Below are positions 6,361 to 7,636 of a stretch of DNA of 7,636 nt, one piece after another. The position numbers and the translations under genes were made by a program. Below the pieces are notes generated by a model. That model was given only the letters and a program-made list of their open reading frames with translations, made no database searches and had not been told where the DNA came from. The stretch is taken from the NCBI GenBank assembly GCA_018434645.1, contig JAHDOX010000090.1:1-7636 (forward strand). Direction: 5' to 3'. Origin of the DNA: Synergistales bacterium. GTDB lineage: Bacteria > Synergistota > Synergistia > Synergistales > Thermovirgaceae. How positions within the stretch are numbered: position 1 is the first letter of the stretch; each line of letters starts with the position of its first letter.

Positions 6361-6483
6361 GAAAACTGTCGCCTCCCGTTAATGAGATAGGTAATCCAAA
6401 CTACTTGCGTCCATTTTCACAATTATGGAAATACTCTATATCCGCACCCCGTTTTCTGCCATGCAATTAAAACCCTCAAGTAA
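6361..6483 (-). other. alr-ald intergenic region, ald leader
   Basis: This gap is AT-rich and contains the ald ribosome-binding site (GGGAGG, 6372-6377). I see no rho-independent terminator for alr and no convincing promoter. CATAAT and TTGTGA occur on the minus strand near 6415-6435 but have no well-spaced partner. The gap is long enough to hold a promoter and an operator such as an Lrp-type site, but nothing in the sequence demonstrates one. Confidence 0.4.
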
Positions 6484-7602
6484 CTATATTTCCTGATATA
6501 CCCTTTCCACTCTTTTCGTGAAAAGATTTGGAACTTCGAAGTTTATTGTCCCCAAAATACCCGCAATTTCCTCCGGCGACACTTCTTCCGACTCTTGCTT
6601 TCCTACCAGGACTACTTCGTCCCCGACTCTGGCATCGGGAATATGGGTTACGTTCACCATTGTCTGGTCCATGCAAATACTCCCTGCCAAAGGAGCTCTC
6701 CTGCCTCTGACGAGTACATCAGCTTTCATTGAAAGAGGCCTGGCATAACCGTCGTGATAACCTATGGGGAGGACTGCTATCCGTTCCGTTCCACGGGTCA
6801 TGTATTTCAGCCCGTAACCGATTCCACTTCCCTGCGGAAGCTCTCTCAAAACGGCAATTTTGGTTACAACCCTGAAAACAGGCTCCAATTCAAAAGGACG
6901 CTCGCACCAATTGGAAGGCCACATGCCGTAGATGATAAGGCCTGGCCTCACCGCATCCAGGTGCATATCGGGACAGTTCACGGTAGCGGCGCTATTGCAG
7001 CAGTGACGAAGACGAAAGCGAATACCCCTGGTTCTTAGCAAGGCGAGGACTTCACCAAAACGGGCGAACTGTGAACGTGTGTAATCCAGGTTTCTTTCAT
7101 CGGCAGTGGCAAAATGCGTAAAGACACCCTCCATCTCCAGGCCGGGAAGATGCAAGAGCTTCTCCACCGTTTCCGGAACCTGCTCAGGCAAAAATCCTAT
7201 ACGGCCCATTCCCGTGTCGATTTTCAGATGGAAACGCCCCACTTTACCGGCTTCGACGGAAGCTTTGCTCAGTGCTTCTGCAAAGCCCAGATCCGTCACG
7301 GCAGGCGTAATATCCAGTTCAACGAATTCCCTGGCGGCCTCATTCGGGCTGGGACCCATCACAAGGACAGGAAGGGAAAAACCCGCCTCTCGAAGGGTAA
7401 CCGCCTCGTCCGGCGTGGCCACGGCGAAGCGACTGCATCCCGCTTCGAGGCAGGCCTTGGCAACTCGCTCTATACCCATTCCGTACCCGTCGGCCTTCAC
7501 TACCGCCATCAGCTGGGAGTTGGGGTTGATGAATTTTCGTATATTCCGGACATTGCGCTTAAGTGCGGAAAGGTCTACTTCCATACGGGTGGGCCTGATC
7601 AT
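6484..7602 (-). CDS. alr: alanine racemase
   Basis: This pyridoxal phosphate enzyme interconverts L- and D-alanine. It supplies D-alanine for peptidoglycan and can also feed imported D-alanine to the neighbouring dehydrogenase. The 372-residue protein has the family's two-domain plan. The N-terminal barrel carries the cofactor lysine Lys36 in AVVKADGYG, IDTGMGRIGF with Arg134, THFATADE (162-169) and RPGLIIYG (219-226). The C-terminal domain carries the second catalytic residue, Tyr263 in GIGYG, then GYHDGYARPLS (281-291) and SICMDQTMVNV (308-318). The start at ATG 7602 is chosen because GGAGG lies 7 bases upstream and the protein then begins in the usual way (R-P-T-x-x-E-V-D-L); an in-frame TTG at 7635 would add 11 residues across the ribosome-binding site. 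The gene upstream is outside the window. Confidence 0.95.
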   Translation of the reverse strand: MIRPTRMEVDLSALKRNVRNIRKFINPNSQLMAVVKADGYGMGIERVAKACLEAGCSRFAVATPDEAVTLREAGFSLPVLVMGPSPNEAAREFVELDITPAVTDLGFAEALSKASVEAGKVGRFHLKIDTGMGRIGFLPEQVPETVEKLLHLPGLEMEGVFTHFATADERNLDYTRSQFARFGEVLALLRTRGIRFRLRHCCNSAATVNCPDMHLDAVRPGLIIYGMWPSNWCERPFELEPVFRVVTKIAVLRELPQGSGIGYGLKYMTRGTERIAVLPIGYHDGYARPLSMKADVLVRGRRAPLAGSICMDQTMVNVTHIPDARVGDEVVLVGKQESEEVSPEEIAGILGTINFEVPNLFTKRVERVYQEI

Positions 7603-7608
7603 AATGTT

Positions 7609-7626
7609 CCTCCTTTTTGCAGGAGG
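7609..7626 (-). promoter_or_regulatory. hairpin that can mask the alr ribosome-binding site
   Basis: In the minus-strand transcript CCUCCU (7621-7626) is followed by a 6-base loop and then AGGAGG (7609-7614), a perfect 6-bp stem. AGGAGG is the alr ribosome-binding site, 6 bases before the ATG. The stem could therefore limit translation of alr unless opened by upstream translation or another factor. Regulation is inferred from pairing only, and the sequence further upstream is not in the window. Confidence 0.4.
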
Positions 7627-7636
7627 GCGTAACAAA

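Noticed and set aside
7114..7632. Plus-strand open frame of 172 codons opposite alr
   Set aside because: It is antisense to a well-supported alanine racemase and has no motif of its own.

Overview
All genes in this window lie on the minus strand. They read as an ordinary chromosomal segment of a Gram-negative-type (diderm) bacterium. The evidence for a diderm is a TonB/ExbB/ExbD energy-transduction set. Strong GGAGG ribosome-binding sites, base composition near one half GC and the pairing of alanine racemase with alanine dehydrogenase suggest an amino-acid-using anaerobe. Synergistota is my best guess, inferred from gene content and general protein character; no database comparison was possible.

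Layout in transcription order (right to left). (1) Alanine racemase (6484-7602), whose ribosome-binding site can pair with an upstream CCUCCU. (2) A 123-base gap, then alanine dehydrogenase (5245-6360), ended by a perfect 10-bp rho-independent terminator (5193-5223). (3) Immediately after the terminator, a TATAAT box and a tightly packed five-gene run: a full-length single-chain transketolase (best start the GTG at 5125), exbB, a BtuF-like periplasmic binding protein, exbD and tonB. Genes are separated by 27 bases or overlap by 4, 26 and 4 bases. (4) A 190-base gap with a weak candidate promoter, then the start of a gene encoding the C-terminal half of an HD-GYP domain, cut by the left edge.

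Functionally, the racemase and dehydrogenase together can convert D- or L-alanine to pyruvate, ammonia and NADH, although the racemase also supplies D-alanine for peptidoglycan. Transketolase connects pentose phosphates with glycolytic intermediates. The exbB/binding-protein/exbD/tonB set would power and receive outer-membrane import of a corrinoid, haem or iron chelate. No TonB-dependent receptor, ABC permease or ATPase is visible, so they must lie elsewhere.

I see no mobile element, CRISPR array, tRNA or rRNA, and no convincing new system. The points most worth a second look are the binding protein embedded between exbB and exbD, a lysine in ExbB where E. coli ExbB has its transmembrane Glu176, a TonB spacer rich in charged residues rather than proline, and the HD-GYP reading frame that starts inside the domain.
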